Below, piece after piece: positions 44,976 through 57,700 of a DNA stretch of 64,000 nucleotides; the stretch's first letter is position 1, and each line of letters opens with the position of its first letter. Source of the DNA: Patescibacteria group bacterium UBA6489 (GTDB lineage Bacteria; Patescibacteriota; Gracilibacteria; BD1-5; UBA6164). Where the stretch lies: the NCBI GenBank assembly GCA_002435385.1, contig DJMN01000019.1, positions 1 through 64,000 of the forward strand, in the 5' to 3' direction. The position numbers and the translations under genes are program-made. The notes below the pieces were generated by a model that worked only from the letters and a program-made list of their open reading frames with translations, did not search any database and was not told the DNA's origin.

Positions 44976-45821
44976 ATGGATATTTTTACACATTTAGCTT
45001 CTTGATACTTTTTAAAAAAGGTTTTCTTGGATAAAAAATCAAAATATGTTTTAGTATTTTTTATAATTTCTGCAATATCCCCTGATTTGGATATAATTTG
45101 GAGTTTTAATAATGTTTGATTACATAGAATATTAACTCATAGCCTACTATTATCTCCTATTTTTGCAGTATTTTTAAGTTTTATTTTTTATATTTTTATT
45201 AGAAAAAAGAATATTTTAAGTTTTAGTAAACTTTACTTTGTAAGTTTATCTTGAATTTCAATTCATATATTCTTGGATTATCTAGTTGTTTGGTGAATCC
45301 CTTTATTTTATCCATTTTCTGAAAAGTATTATTCTCTAAATCTTTATACTTATGTATTTGATCCTTTGCTATTTATAACAATTGTCATTACTTTAATACT
45401 TTATATTTTAAGCCTAGAAACTAGGCTTAATTTTAGTAGAAAAAAGTCTCTATTTTTTGGTATATTGTTTATCTTTATAATATTTATTAGATTTTCTGAA
45501 TGATTTTATGCATGAAAAATTAGTGATTTGAATAATTATGTAGCTATTCCCTATACTAAAAATAGTTATGATTTTATTTTTATGAATAAGTACAAAGTTA
45601 TAGAAATAAAAGATGGTTATTTTTATATAAAATATGTAGATATTTTTTTTAGAGAAATATTTAAAACAGAAAAAATAAAAGCATCTGAGTATCAAGAAAT
45701 TTGCTCACAGATGCATAAATGATTTTTATTTGAAGATGGTGATTTAATTTGAGATGTTAGATATAACGATAAACTTGCGGATAGTTGAAGTTGTTTTTAT
45801 GGGGTTAGGTTTGTGAAATAG
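44976..45821 (+). CDS. membrane-bound metal-dependent hydrolase, YdjM/DUF457 family
   Basis: 281 residues. MDIFTHLASGYF at the start, SPDLDIIW (metal-binding Asp) and LHRILTHSLLLSP (H-x-x-x-T-H-S) are the family signature. Four to five hydrophobic segments, then a soluble C-terminal domain. Members are phosphatase-like lipid or metabolite hydrolases of unclear substrate. It abuts the next gene tail to tail with no gap. Confidence 0.82.
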
Positions 45822-46307
45822 TTAAAATATTTTTCTCTTTAGAATAACAAGCAAATCATTATAAAATCAAAATCATACATATTTAACAGCTTCGTTAGTT
45901 TCTAAGTCTGTTAATACTCTTCTATAAAATATTCTTTCTCATTTTAGAAAATATGATTTAGTACCTGTTGCATAAGCTTTCAGAGTGTAGTTATTTCAAT
46001 CTAAAGAATAATACACTCATCATTTATCTATATTATCTTCATCATAGTTATATAGATAATTTCCCATTCTACTTTCATCTTCCATTTCTTCATACGCCTT
46101 TTCTAATTCTTCATATGTAGGATAATTTCATTTTGATTCTTTTTGTTCATTTACATAACTTTCTAATATATTCTTATTCATTTCTATAATATCTTTTCCT
46201 GTAATACATCCACAACTAAACTGTACTCATCATGTTCATATTCCTGCAAAAAGCATTATTGAGATTGGTTGTAATAGTAGTAAACTTAATATTTTTTTCT
46301 TTTTCAT
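45822..46307 (-). CDS. exported protein, possibly pilin-like
   Basis: 161 residues. The first 25 are a basic-hydrophobic signal segment, then a Cys-containing stretch (SCGCITG). NYPTYEELEKAYEEM and a Tyr/Asn/Gly-rich C-terminus resemble the soluble part of pseudopilins, but no prepilin cleavage site is clear. Function unknown. Confidence 0.5.
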
Positions 46308-46341
46308 AGTTACTTTTATTTTTTAATAATCAAAATTTTCT

Positions 46342-46731
46342 TTACAAATTTTCATCCCATCTATATGGCAATAAGTCCTTTAGTTTTACTACCTTATTAT
46401 TTTTAACAATAACATCTGCATCTAGATTATCTTCATGAATTTGATGGATGAATTCTCGACATCTTCCACAAGGAGGTAAAACCATTCCATCTTCATCAAC
46501 TGCAACTATCTTCTTAATTTTATATTCTCAATTAGTAATCATTGCTGCAATTGCACTATGTTCAGAACAAAATCCCATACTTGAACATGTATCAATGCTC
46601 ACACCTAAAAAAACATTATCTTTTGCAGTAACTAGAGCACAACCACAATCAGAAGCAATAAATCCATGTTTCATTTTTTTGGGTTTAATGATCGATTTTG
46701 CTTTATCTATTAATTCGTTATTTGTTATCAT
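46342..46731 (-). CDS. cdd: cytidine deaminase
   Basis: 129 residues. Zinc site: CSEHSAIAAM (here C-x-E-H-S, with Glu as proton shuttle) and PPCGRCREFI (P-C-x2-C). It converts cytidine to uridine in pyrimidine salvage, which fits an organism that takes up nucleosides. Start chosen at ATG 46731; a TTG nine bases upstream is less likely. Confidence 0.9.
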
Positions 46732-46758
46732 ATTATACAAATAATTAATATTTTAAAT

Positions 46759-48642
46759 CTACTTCTTCAACAAATTCACAAATGCCTCACTTGGTAAACT
46801 TACCTTACCAAACTGCTTCATCTTCTTCTTTCCCTTTTTCTGCTTTTGTAAAAGCTTTTTCTTTCTTGAAACATCTCAACCATAAAGTTTAGCTGTTACA
46901 TCCTTTCTCATAGCTGATAAATCCTCTCTTGCAACTACTTGTCCTCAAACTGCTGCTTGTATTGCTATGGCAAACATGGCTCTTGGAACTACTTCTTTTA
47001 ATTTTCTTGTAACTTTTCATCAGATATATCTTGCTTGATCTTTGTGACAAATCATACTTAGTGCTGATACTTTTTCTCAGGCTATAAGTAAATCTAGTTT
47101 TACTAAATTGTCTTCTCTGTATTTTAAAAATTCGTAGTTTAGACTTGCATATCAACTTGATAAGCTTTTTAATTCATCATAAAAATCTCATATAAGTTCA
47201 TTCATCGGTAACTCATATGTTAACATAACTCTTGTGCTATCTATGAATTGTTGATTTTTGAATATTCATCTTCTTTCTTGTGATAATTGCATCAGATTTC
47301 AAACATATTCTGTAGGTGTTATGATTTCTACTTTTGCTATTGGTTCTTCTACGGTTAGGTATCTCTCTCTTTCTGGCATGTCTTCAGGATTTGATACGTA
47401 GATATAAGTGAAATTCTTTCATTCTAAACTAATAATTTCGGTTCTAAATCTAGAGTATTCGCTTGTTTTGTCTCATAACATTTTTATCTTGTAAGTAACT
47501 TGTGGAGATGTCATTATGACATCCATGTCAAATTCTCTAAATAGTCTTTCTTTTACTATATCTAAGTGAAGTAATCATAAGAAACCACATCTATATCCAT
47601 TTCCAAGTGCTGGACTTACTTCTGCATCTTTTGTTAATGCTGAATCATTTAACATAAGTTTTTCAACTGCATCTTGTAGTTGTGGATATTCATCACTACT
47701 CATAGGAAAAACTCAGGCATATATAAAGGGGTTTACTCTTTTAAATCCTGAGATTGCTTTTGATTTCTCTGGCTTATCTTTTGGTCATTCTACATCTTCT
47801 GGTTTCCAAAGTGTATCTCATACTTGTGCATCTCTTATGGATTTTAGTCATGTTACAACATAACCTATAGATCATAGTCCTATAGTTTTATCACTTGTAT
47901 AGCTTGGTGAAAAGTATCATACATCTAGTGCTTCTATTTTTTTATTTGTATTTAGAAAATGTAATATGTCTCATTTTTTTATTTCTCCTGAAAATACTTT
48001 TACATAAGATACTACTCATCTGTATGAATCATACTGACTATCAAATACTAGAGCTTTTAGCTCTTGTTTATCAATATTTTCTTCTCATAGAAATATTTCT
48101 GGTTGTTTTATTCTTTTAATAACTGCTTCTAGTACTGTTTCTACATTTTCTCATGTTTTTGCTGAAACTGGTATTATATCCTCCCTATCACATCATAATA
48201 AATTCATTATTTCTTCTTCTACTCTTGGTACATCTGCAGCTGGTAGGTCTATTTTGTTTATTACTGGAATTATATCTAAGTCTTGTTCTATTGCTATGTA
48301 TACGTTTGAAAGTGTTTGTGCTTCTATTCATTGTGTTGCATCTACTACTAATAGAACTCACTCAACTGATGCTAAACTTCTACTTACTTCATATTGAAAA
48401 TCTACATGTCATGGAGTATCTATGATATTTAGTTCATATCATTTGTAGTTCATTCTAACTGGTTGTAGTTTGATTGTGATTCATCTTTCTTGTTCTAGTT
48501 CCATTGTATCCAGCATTTGTCAGTGTTTCATTTCTCTTTTATCTATGGTTCATGTTATTTCTAGTAGTCTGTCTGCTAGTGTTGATTTTCAGTGGTCTAT
48601 GTGAGCTATAATTCCAAAATTTCTAATTTTTGCTAGTTCCAT
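46759..48642 (-). CDS. lepA: elongation factor 4 (LepA)
   Basis: 627 residues, full length. G1 AHIDHGKST, G3 DTPGHVDF, G4 NKIDLP. The EF4-specific C-terminal domain is present with ITPTEYVGNLMQLSQERRG and the basic end AKLYGGDVSRKKKLLQKQKKGKKKMK. It back-translocates or remodels stalled ribosomes. Confidence 0.96.
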
Positions 48643-48786
48643 ATTTTTGCTTTGTTTTATTAGTTTATAAAGTTTTGTGTATTGTATGGATAAGTTTGGA
48701 AAATGCAAAAAGATTGACTGGTTTAAAAATATAGGATAGAATTATATTATATATGAAAATTAATATTAAAAGTAATTTATAGATTT

Positions 48787-48948
48787 ATGTCTAAGATAGT
48801 AACAAAAGATGATATATTAAAAAAAGCTAAAGTGTTAATGGAAAAAAAACAAGAACTAAAGAAAATAAATAAAAACTATGATTTACTAAAACAAAAAATA
48901 GAGAAAGAAGAAAGAGATAATGCTGATTTGCTTTTAGAGCAAATTTAA
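48787..48948 (+). CDS. small coiled-coil protein
   Basis: 53 residues, Lys/Glu-rich, helical throughout. It lies 41 bases ahead of the next gene on the same strand. Not recognised; may form a complex with the next product. Confidence 0.45.
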   Translation: MSKIVTKDDILKKAKVLMEKKQELKKINKNYDLLKQKIEKEERDNADLLLEQI

Positions 48949-48989
48949 AAGTTTAAATAAAATATTTTATATAAGTAATTTAAAAAACT

Positions 48990-50258
48990 ATGACTTGAGA
49001 AGAACAACAGAGTGTTGCTTTTGATTGATTACCTCCTCCATGATTTGAACAATCCTCTGAACAATTAATACAGATAGAAGATTTCATTGCAAAAGATGAT
49101 ATAGAATGACTTGAAAAATATCTAGAAAGTGAAAAAATTCCTAAAAATATTTTAAATAGATTAATTAATAAAATTGACGAAGAAATAATAAAAGTAGACA
49201 ATAAAATATTATTATTAATAAAAAATGAACTATTAGATTCTGGAAATTTTACCATAGATGAAATTGAAAATACTACATTGGTAGCTTTAAAAATTGGTGG
49301 AGAAACCTTAGCCCAACAGTTTTTTAAGGAACTATTTAAATCTTTTAAATATAATCCTTTGGATTTTAAATGGAATAAAGAAATAGATGGGAAAACAGTT
49401 GCTGAGCTTTTTATGGATTCTCAATATATTACAGAGAAAGAAATTGATGAATTATTTTCTCTAGTGAAAGGTAACTCAAGTTTAGATGTTATTCAAAAGT
49501 TAGATGAATTAAATAAAGTAGTTAATTTGAGGTTAATGTGAAACAATGGAGTTGATTTTATAAAAACAATAAAGAAAACAGGTCTTAGTGCTTTTTGAGA
49601 TACTTTTAGTAAAGAATCTCTTATTAGTAATAAAGCAAAAGAAAATAGAAAACAATTAGTTAAAACATTAGGTCTAAATTCTTTTCTTGCAATTTTCTTA
49701 GGACCTTATAAAAGTTACTTAAATATGTATGATGCTCAAAATGAGGTCAATGCAGAATGAGAAGAAAATCCAGAAAAAGAAAAATTTACTGAAATTTGGA
49801 ATCAGATTTTGAATGATGAAATTTCTACATGGAGAGAATTAAAAAAAGCTTGAATAAATCCTAATTCTAAAAGTAAAGAAGAATTAGAAAACAAAGAACT
49901 TCCTGATATAATATCTTTTAATTGATGAGAAAATGAAGAGAGAATTAACTTAGAATGATATAATTGAACAACTGTAACTATATTCTGGGAAAAAAGACTA
50001 GAAGTACCTTGAGATGAATGAGCAAAAATAAAGAGTATACAACTTAATACCTATTTAAAAAAAGTTGGTAATCAAACTAAGTTATTTGCTGATTTTCCTT
50101 TATATTGGGAAACTAATGATATAGAGATATGAACTTTTGATTGAGAGAAAATAAGTAAAGATGAATTTATGAGTAGAATAGATGAATATCAAACATCAGA
50201 AAATGAAAAAAAAGATAGAATAGAAGAAAAGATTAGAAGGAGTAACAATATATATTAA
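48990..50258 (+). CDS. hypothetical protein
   Basis: 422 residues, mostly helical, acidic, with one moderately hydrophobic stretch near residues 225-245 (LGLNSFLAIFLGPYKSYLNM). It starts with a UGA-rich, Pro-containing tail. No family recognised. Followed by a bidirectional terminator shared with the convergent surface-protein gene. Confidence 0.6.
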
Positions 50259-50273
50259 TTTTTTTTGTAAAAC

Positions 50274-50306
50274 ACAAAAAAGAGAAGAAATCTTCTCTTT
50301 TTTTTA
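50274..50306. terminator. bidirectional terminator
   Basis: AGAGAAGA/TCTTCTCT stem with an A run before and a T run after, between two convergent genes. Confidence 0.8.
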
Positions 50307-50319
50307 TAATTCATTTCAT

Positions 50320-53058
50320 CTACTCTAACTCCAAAATCCTAGTCATTATTTTTGCTACTTCTCATCTTGTTATTGGTTGTAATGGACGGAAGTTTCAATC
50401 TTTATAACCATTTATTATTCATAACTTGTTGGCTCTTACTATGTATTTTGCATACCATTCATCTGGGTGTACATCAAAGAATTGTGAGTTTAAGACTGGG
50501 GTAACTTCTATCGCACTTGCTTTTAGTGCTGCTTTTACAAATTCTGCTCTAGTTATGTTATTGTATGGTTGGAAGCTTCAATCTTTATATCATCCGAACG
50601 CTCATTCTTGACTTAGTGGGTATAGATATTTTGAATACCATTCATCTTTTTCTACATCTGAGAATTGTTTTGTTGTTGGGTATTCGGCTGTAAATCAGAA
50701 GGCTTTTGCTAGTACCTTTGTAACTTCTAGTCTTGTTATGTTATTGTCTGGTCTAAAGCTATCATCTTCTTTGTATCATGATACTATATCTGCACAGGCT
50801 ACCTTTTTTATTGAGTCTTCAAATTGATGTCAAACTATGTCCCAAAAGGTTTTTCAACATGTGGTTCAGATTAATTGTTTAAAGACTCTGTCTGTATTAA
50901 AGATTGGTTCTTTTATATTTACCTCAAATGATGAAATTTTTAATACATTAGATGTATTACCAGCATCATCTACTACTACTAAAGTACAGTTTGAATAAAC
51001 TCAATCTAATAAACTACTAAACTCACCTTTTGAAACATCCTCTATATTCCTAAAACCAATTGATGTTAGTTTTATCTCATTATTCCCTTCTTTTGCATTT
51101 ATTATTATACTTGCACAATCTCATCAGTATATTATTGTTCAAGCCTCTGTTGTATGAAATGTATAACTTGGTTTACCGTCTTCATTTGGACTAAGTACTT
51201 GTGTTATCTCTGTTAGTGTTGGTGCTATTGTATCTCCTGTTGTATCTATTTCAAATTCTGATATTGTTAGTACTTCTGACATATTTCATGCTACGTCTGT
51301 TACTGTTATTTCACAATCTGAATAAGTTCCGTCTGCTAACTCATTAAATGTTATTGTATTATCTCATTCTGTTGCTTCTATTGTTGTACTTGAACAACTT
51401 CAGCTATATGTTATTGTTCAAGTTTCTGTTGTATTAAAAGTATAATCTGGTGTATTATCTGATGTAGAATTTGCCACTATTGTTACTTCTGTTAACTCTG
51501 GTGCTGTGATGTCTGGTTCTGTTTGAACTAGTTCATAAGCTCATATATCATATTTACCTCCTTGTGGTCTTGATATTCATTCAAAGTCTACAGTTAAACT
51601 ACTAACAGTTTGTCCTGCGTCTTTTGCTTTTGAGTCTGATTTTATTTTAAAGTATTCTGGTGAATATATATCTCATATTTCCTCAAAATTTGGTTTTATG
51701 TTATATATATCATTTGTTCACTGAGCATAAGAACTTGGTTTTCATTGCCCCCAAAGGTTATTTGCAAAATAATAAGAACCTTCAGTTGCTGAATCACTTA
51801 TACCAATAGGATCTACAAAATCTGATTGCCATATTATATTATTATATATTTTTACTCATGTATTTTCATAAAATTCATCGTCGTCTTCATTTTGATCACT
51901 CGCCATAATTAGTATGGTATTTGATGCTCATTTATTTACAAAGGTGTTATTATAGATTTCAGAGTCTTGTAATCAGGCATTCCCCTCAGAAAGATTTTCT
52001 GGAGTCATAACTTGTAAGGCTTTATTACAATTTGATACTATGTTATTATATATTTTTAGATCTTGTGAGCGATTTCCCCATCTCCTATCTGTTTCAACTA
52101 AAACTCAATCTTCATAATAATCATATGGAGAAATATATTCTTCTCAGATTCAGATTCATAGAGTTTTTTTATCAACTCATAGACCACTTTCAGTACAATA
52201 TATAAAGTTGCTATCAACTTCTATTTCTTTTGAATTGTCCAAGTATAAGTTAGCGGAATAGTTATCCCAAATTGTATTGTTTTTTACGGCTGTTCATTCT
52301 GCTCTCATAGCTATTCATGCTCCCCAATTGTGATATATTTTATTGTTTTCAAGTATTACTCTATCACTTTCTTTTTGAACTTTTAAAGCTGATCACCAAT
52401 TAGCATTAGACCTAGCTCAATCTTTGTTGGACATAATATTATCATGGATTTCACAGTTTTTTACAGTAACATCATCAGACATTTCTACGATAATTCAATG
52501 CCACTGACATCCGTGTACTTCTAAATCTGAAATATTTATGTGTTCTGGATGATATTCTATTTCTGAATTTCCATAATCTCATACTATTATACATATTTGA
52601 GATGTATAGTCTGTATCTAGTCCTTTTACTTCAAATCATTCAAAATCAAAGTAATCCCAGCCTATCGCAACTACAATTGATTTATCTGATTGGATAAGTG
52701 GTTTACTTGTGTTACCTGAATATGAACGTAGAGTTATTGGACTTCACTCTATTCATCAATTGGTAGGTAATTTAGGTTCTCCATCTTCTGGAGTTCTTAC
52801 TGATTCTTCATAAGTTCATTCTAATACTTCTATTATATCTCATGGAGCTAAATCTGGATTTTCTAGTGATGCTGTGATTGTTTTGAATGGTCAGCTATTT
52901 CAACCACCTGAACAATCTATTGCTAAACCATCATTGTCATCACTAGCACATTCCTCATTTGTAGCTACATAATATGTATTTCCTTCTGCATTTGCTAAGA
53001 AATTTGTACTAAAAAAAAGAAACATCAAAACAAATAATACTCAGAGACCTTTTTTCAT
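50320..53058 (-). CDS. secreted parallel beta-helix protein with SLH domains
   Basis: 912 residues. Signal peptide (residues 1-24, ends LANAEG). Residues 30-470 form a right-handed parallel beta-helix with repeated strand turns (VKNCEIHDNIMSN, VKNNTIWDNYSANLYL), as in pectate-lyase-like enzymes. Two Ig-like/bacterial big domains follow (about 480-680, EFEIDTTGDTIAPTLTEI). Three SLH modules (FRPDNNITRLEVTKVLAKAF, FQPYNNITRAEFVKAALKA, FRPLQPITRGEVAKIMTRIL) anchor it to the wall. It probably binds or cleaves a polysaccharide. Confidence 0.88.
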
Positions 53059-53228
53059 ATGCAAATATTTAAAAAGTAATAATTTTATTGTATCATATTT
53101 ATTCTTTTTATGAAATTTTTTATAATATTCTGATTTAGAATTAATTACTCGGAGTATTTTAATAACCAATTTTTATATTTTTCTTTTATAAACACTAGAA
53201 AAAAGATTAGACTAAAAATAGTGTATCT

Positions 53229-54416
53229 TTACAAAACATATATTTTTAGTGGAGGGAATCAGTTGAATTCTATGGCACTGTAACTTTGCGTATAGGCTCA
53301 TGTTGAGAATATATAAACTTTATCTCCTGAAATTAGAGTTTCAGGTAACTCGTATTTATAATTTTCATATAATATGTCCATACTATCACATGTTGGTCCT
53401 GCTAGGATGACTGGAGATGTGTTTCATGTTTTTTCTACATAAAAAGGATATTTTATGGATTCATCAAGGGTTTCTATTAATCATGAGAATTTTCAAATAT
53501 CTAAGAATACCCATTTTGTCTCATTTTCCGCATTTTGTTTTTTGGATATCAAAACGATTTCAGAAACAATTACTCAAATATCTCAAACTAGAGATCTTCA
53601 AGGTTCCATAATAATTTCTGGTATGTTATTTCAAAAGTTCTTTTTTAGAGAATTTTTTATTTCATTCATGTATTCATCTAATCATTTTATTTCTTTTATG
53701 TACTGTGTTGGTAATCATCATCACATATTTACCATTTCTAACTTAATTCAAACTTCTTCTAATTTTTTAAATAGTTCTCAAGTTTTCGTAATTGCAAGGT
53801 CCCAAGCTGTTAAGTCATTTTGTTGAGATCATACATGGAAAGAAACTCAATATGAAATAAGTCATAACTCTTTAGCTTTTATTGCTAAAGAATATGCCAT
53901 ATCGAATTCACATCAAAATTTTCTTGATAAAGGCCGTTCTGCTCATATACAAGGACTTAACAGTCTAAAATATACTCTAGATCATGGTGCTGCTCTTGAG
54001 ATTTTATATAAATCATCCTCACTATCAGTAGCAAACATTTTTATTCATTTTTCATAAGCATATTTTATGTGTTTTTCTTTTTTTATAGTGTTTCCATAAC
54101 TAATTTTGTCTGGAGTTGCTCAAAGTCCTAGAACTAAATCAAGTTCATAAATTGAAGCAATGTCAAAACATGATCATTCTTCTATAAATATTTTTAATAT
54201 CTCAAGATTGGGACAGGCTTTTACTGCATAGTAAATACTAGAGTCTTTATACAATTCTTTTAAAAGCTGATAGTTATTTCTTGCTTTGTCCTTAAATAAG
54301 ATTAAAAAGGGAGTTTCTTTATCTGATATAAAATTTTGTAATTTATACCAATCTTGATTGTTTATATATTTTTCTCTACTAAATCAAGCACTCAAAAATC
54401 ACTTTTGATTGTTCAT
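53229..54416 (-). CDS. ornithine/lysine-type decarboxylase, PLP fold type III
   Basis: 395 residues. YYAVKACPN holds the PLP-binding Lys; SFHVGSQ, GGGLPTQY and EPGRSLVG bind phosphate; AGPTCDSMD holds the catalytic Cys/Asp that ornithine decarboxylases use. Most like the eukaryotic/bacterial ODC group rather than LysA. It makes putrescine or cadaverine. It stands alone. Confidence 0.88.
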
Positions 54417-54742
54417 ATTCATAAGTGTTATTAAAATAAATTCCTAAATGGATAACAAGATTGTTATATCATCTTTCCTCTTTTTCAACTATTCAAGAAT
54501 TTATATATGCTTATCAGTGATTATAATGTTATTTGATTTAAGGCTTATTTGGAATTTTGATATTCTCTTTTTCTTTTCTAAATTTAAAAAAATTCAAAAA
54601 ATCTCAGCTTAATATATTTAAGCTGAAAATAAATCAAGAAAAAAAGATTTTTTAGATTGACAGTTAAAAATATACTTTATGGATATATTTCTATTCTTAA
54701 CTATATTATTTTTAAAACTTTTAATCTGAAATAAATCCACAA
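54417..54742. other. intergenic with a palindrome
   Basis: About 325 bases, AT-rich. TCAGCTTAA/TTAAGCTGA (54604-54626) forms a hairpin. Nothing else is seen. Confidence 0.4.
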
Positions 54743-57700
54743 TTACAAAATCTCTCTTCTTTTAAACACTACAAAGATTAAAACAACACTTAAAACAGCT
54801 AACATAAAAATATAAATAGCATTTACTTCTTGTTCTCAAAAATTTCAAGAATCCGCATTAGCATTTGGAATTATGAAATTTAGCTTAGATATACTATAAT
54901 CGTCTTCTTCAACTACTTCTTTTTTAGTGGTTTTCTTTTTTGTCGTTTTTTTCTTGGCAGTCTTCTTTTTCGCTTTCTTTACTTCTGTTATTTTCTTTAT
55001 GTATTCATCATCTATTACGACTTCTTTATTGTAGTTAAATATGTATTCATTTCAAAATCGGTCTATTAAAACTATTTTTGGAGTATATGTTCATATTTTT
55101 AATCAATCTTTTATTATAAATTCATAGTTTCAATTTTTATCTGACATAATTGTGATTTGTTCTCAGCTTCAAGTTAGAAAGAATGATACTTGAGAATTTG
55201 GTAGGGTTGTTCATGAGATTTTTAATCAGTCTTTTGGTTTTGTTATAGATTGTTTGAATGTTTTTATTACATAGTTTTTATAGTTTTCTAGTGATTTTTC
55301 CTTATCAATAGTCACTTCTCAGGTTTCTTCATCTATTTCAATAATTACTTCAAATTCGTCTGGTATTTCGTCTTGATTTTCATCTACTAGTTCCAAAATT
55401 TCTTCCTGTTTTGTTTCTTCCTCTTCTTCTATAATTTCTTGTTCCTCTTTAATTTCTTCTAGTAAAATCTTTTTCATTTCTTTATCTGCCCACATTCAAA
55501 GTTTTTCTTTTTTTGCTGTTTTATAGGCTTTATCAAATTCTTCCATATATTTAAATGGATATCTAAAATATGGTTTTGCTATTCATTTTTCTAGTAGGAG
55601 TTTGTTAAAGTTTTGATCATCAATTATAACATATCAAAGTAGTCTTCAATATCTATCCCTATCATTTTCACTATCAAGCTCTATTAGTACTTCTTTTCAT
55701 AGTAAATGCTCTTTTGTAAATTTTGATGCTTGTTCTCAATAGTACTGAAAAATTTGTTTATAGGTATTATTTTCTGGTGTATCTACTCAGATTAGTCTGA
55801 TAATAATTTTTTCTCAACTTTCTGTTTGTACTTCTATTGTGTCTCAATCTACAACTTTGGTTACTAGTGCTTTGAAATCAGTTGTTACTAATCTGTCGTG
55901 GTTTAAATAATATCACTCTTTTACATCAAAATTCCGAGATAGGCTATCTATCAATTTAGAATAACAAGATAGATTTACTGAATCTTGGTCGTTGTTAAGG
56001 TTTATTTTTGTCAGTGATTTATAGAATTTCTTTACTTGATTTGGTCTTAGGTAGAAATCTTCTTCAAATTTGTATGGTTTGCTTCATTTTCATATATCAT
56101 CATCTAATTCACATCATTTTAGATTTATGCTTTTTGATGTTTTGTTTATGAGTTCTATCCGTTCTCAGTTATCTGTTCATTTTGGATTTACCATTATTTT
56201 GTTTATTCATAGCATTTCGTTTGATATATTTATTTCAATTACTTCTTCATTTTCTTCTAAAACTTGTTCTTCTGGTAATACTTCTACTGTAAAATAATTT
56301 TCTCATAGAAATTTTGAGTTTTCATAAACTTTTAGTTCTATTTCATATTCTCAGGCTTCATACCATATTGCTGATGGATTTGCTTTGTCTGAATGTGTTT
56401 TATTTCAAAAATTCCATTTATAAACTAAATCAGATTTTTTTGTGTATCAAGTTACTTCTGATGTTAGATTTATATTACATTTATCTACTCAGATACATTT
56501 TACTGAGTTTGGTTCTATGACTTTGTATTTTGCTTGTTTTCATTGTAATATAATTTTAACTGTTTTTTCTTGTGTTATTTCCTCTTCCTCAGTTTCAGTA
56601 TTTTCTTCTTGTTCTTCTAATTTTAGGTTTTTAAAGTTTAGGGTTGTTTCTTTGAAATTTGATTCTTTTCATTTTTGGTAAACTTTTAGTTTTATTTGAT
56701 ATGTTCATAGTGGATATGTTACATATCATGGATTACATTTTTTTTGTGTTCAATCACTAAAACTTCATCAATTAAAGCTCCATAGACACTTTTCATCAGA
56801 ATCTTTTGGTTCATATTCTAAGTTTACTTTGCAGTCTTCTTTTTTACATCTGTATTCTCAATCTACTTGAGCTAATCAGGATTGAATTTCTATTTCTGGT
56901 GTGGTTATACTTATTTTTTCTGTTTGAGTTTCTTGTTCTAAATCTGGATTTTGATCTGTTTGTTCTTCTGCTTTTTCTTCGTTTTTAAAGCTTAGAATTG
57001 TTTCTTTAAAATTTGATTCTACTCAATTTTGGTATACTTTTAGCTTTATTTCATAGGTTCATAATGAATAATCTACATATCATGGATTGCACTTTTCTTG
57101 TGTTCAGTCACTATAATCTCATCAATTAAAGCTCCATATACATTTCTCTTTAGAGTTTTTTGGTTCATACTCTAGGTTAACTTTACAATCTTCTTTTTTA
57201 CATTTGTATTCTCAATTTATTTCTTCTAATCAAGACTGAATTTCTATTTCTGGTGAAATTATATTTATTTTTTCTTCTTGTGACATTACTCATCATCAAC
57301 CTCATCCGCCTCATCATCATCAAGAATCATCTGAATTATTTTCATTATTTTCTATTATTTCTGAATTGTTTATTTTTATAGTTCATGTGCTGTATATTGA
57401 TTCATCGTTCTTATAAATTATTTTGAAATTTATATAATATTCTCAGATTGGAAAAATAACTGTAGATGGATTACACTTTTCTTCTTGTCATGTCAGAGTT
57501 CAACTTCAAAATCAGAAATCTATTTCACATTTATAATCTGATTTTTGATATGTTCATGTGAAGCTGCTTTCTAAATTTAGGTTTACTTTACATTCATCTT
57601 TTTCCTTGTTGCATTCATAAGTTTCCTTCTTGATTCCTTTGTCTAATAAGTAGGTTGGAATTTGAAAATCGTATATAATTTCTGGTGAAGATACCAATAT

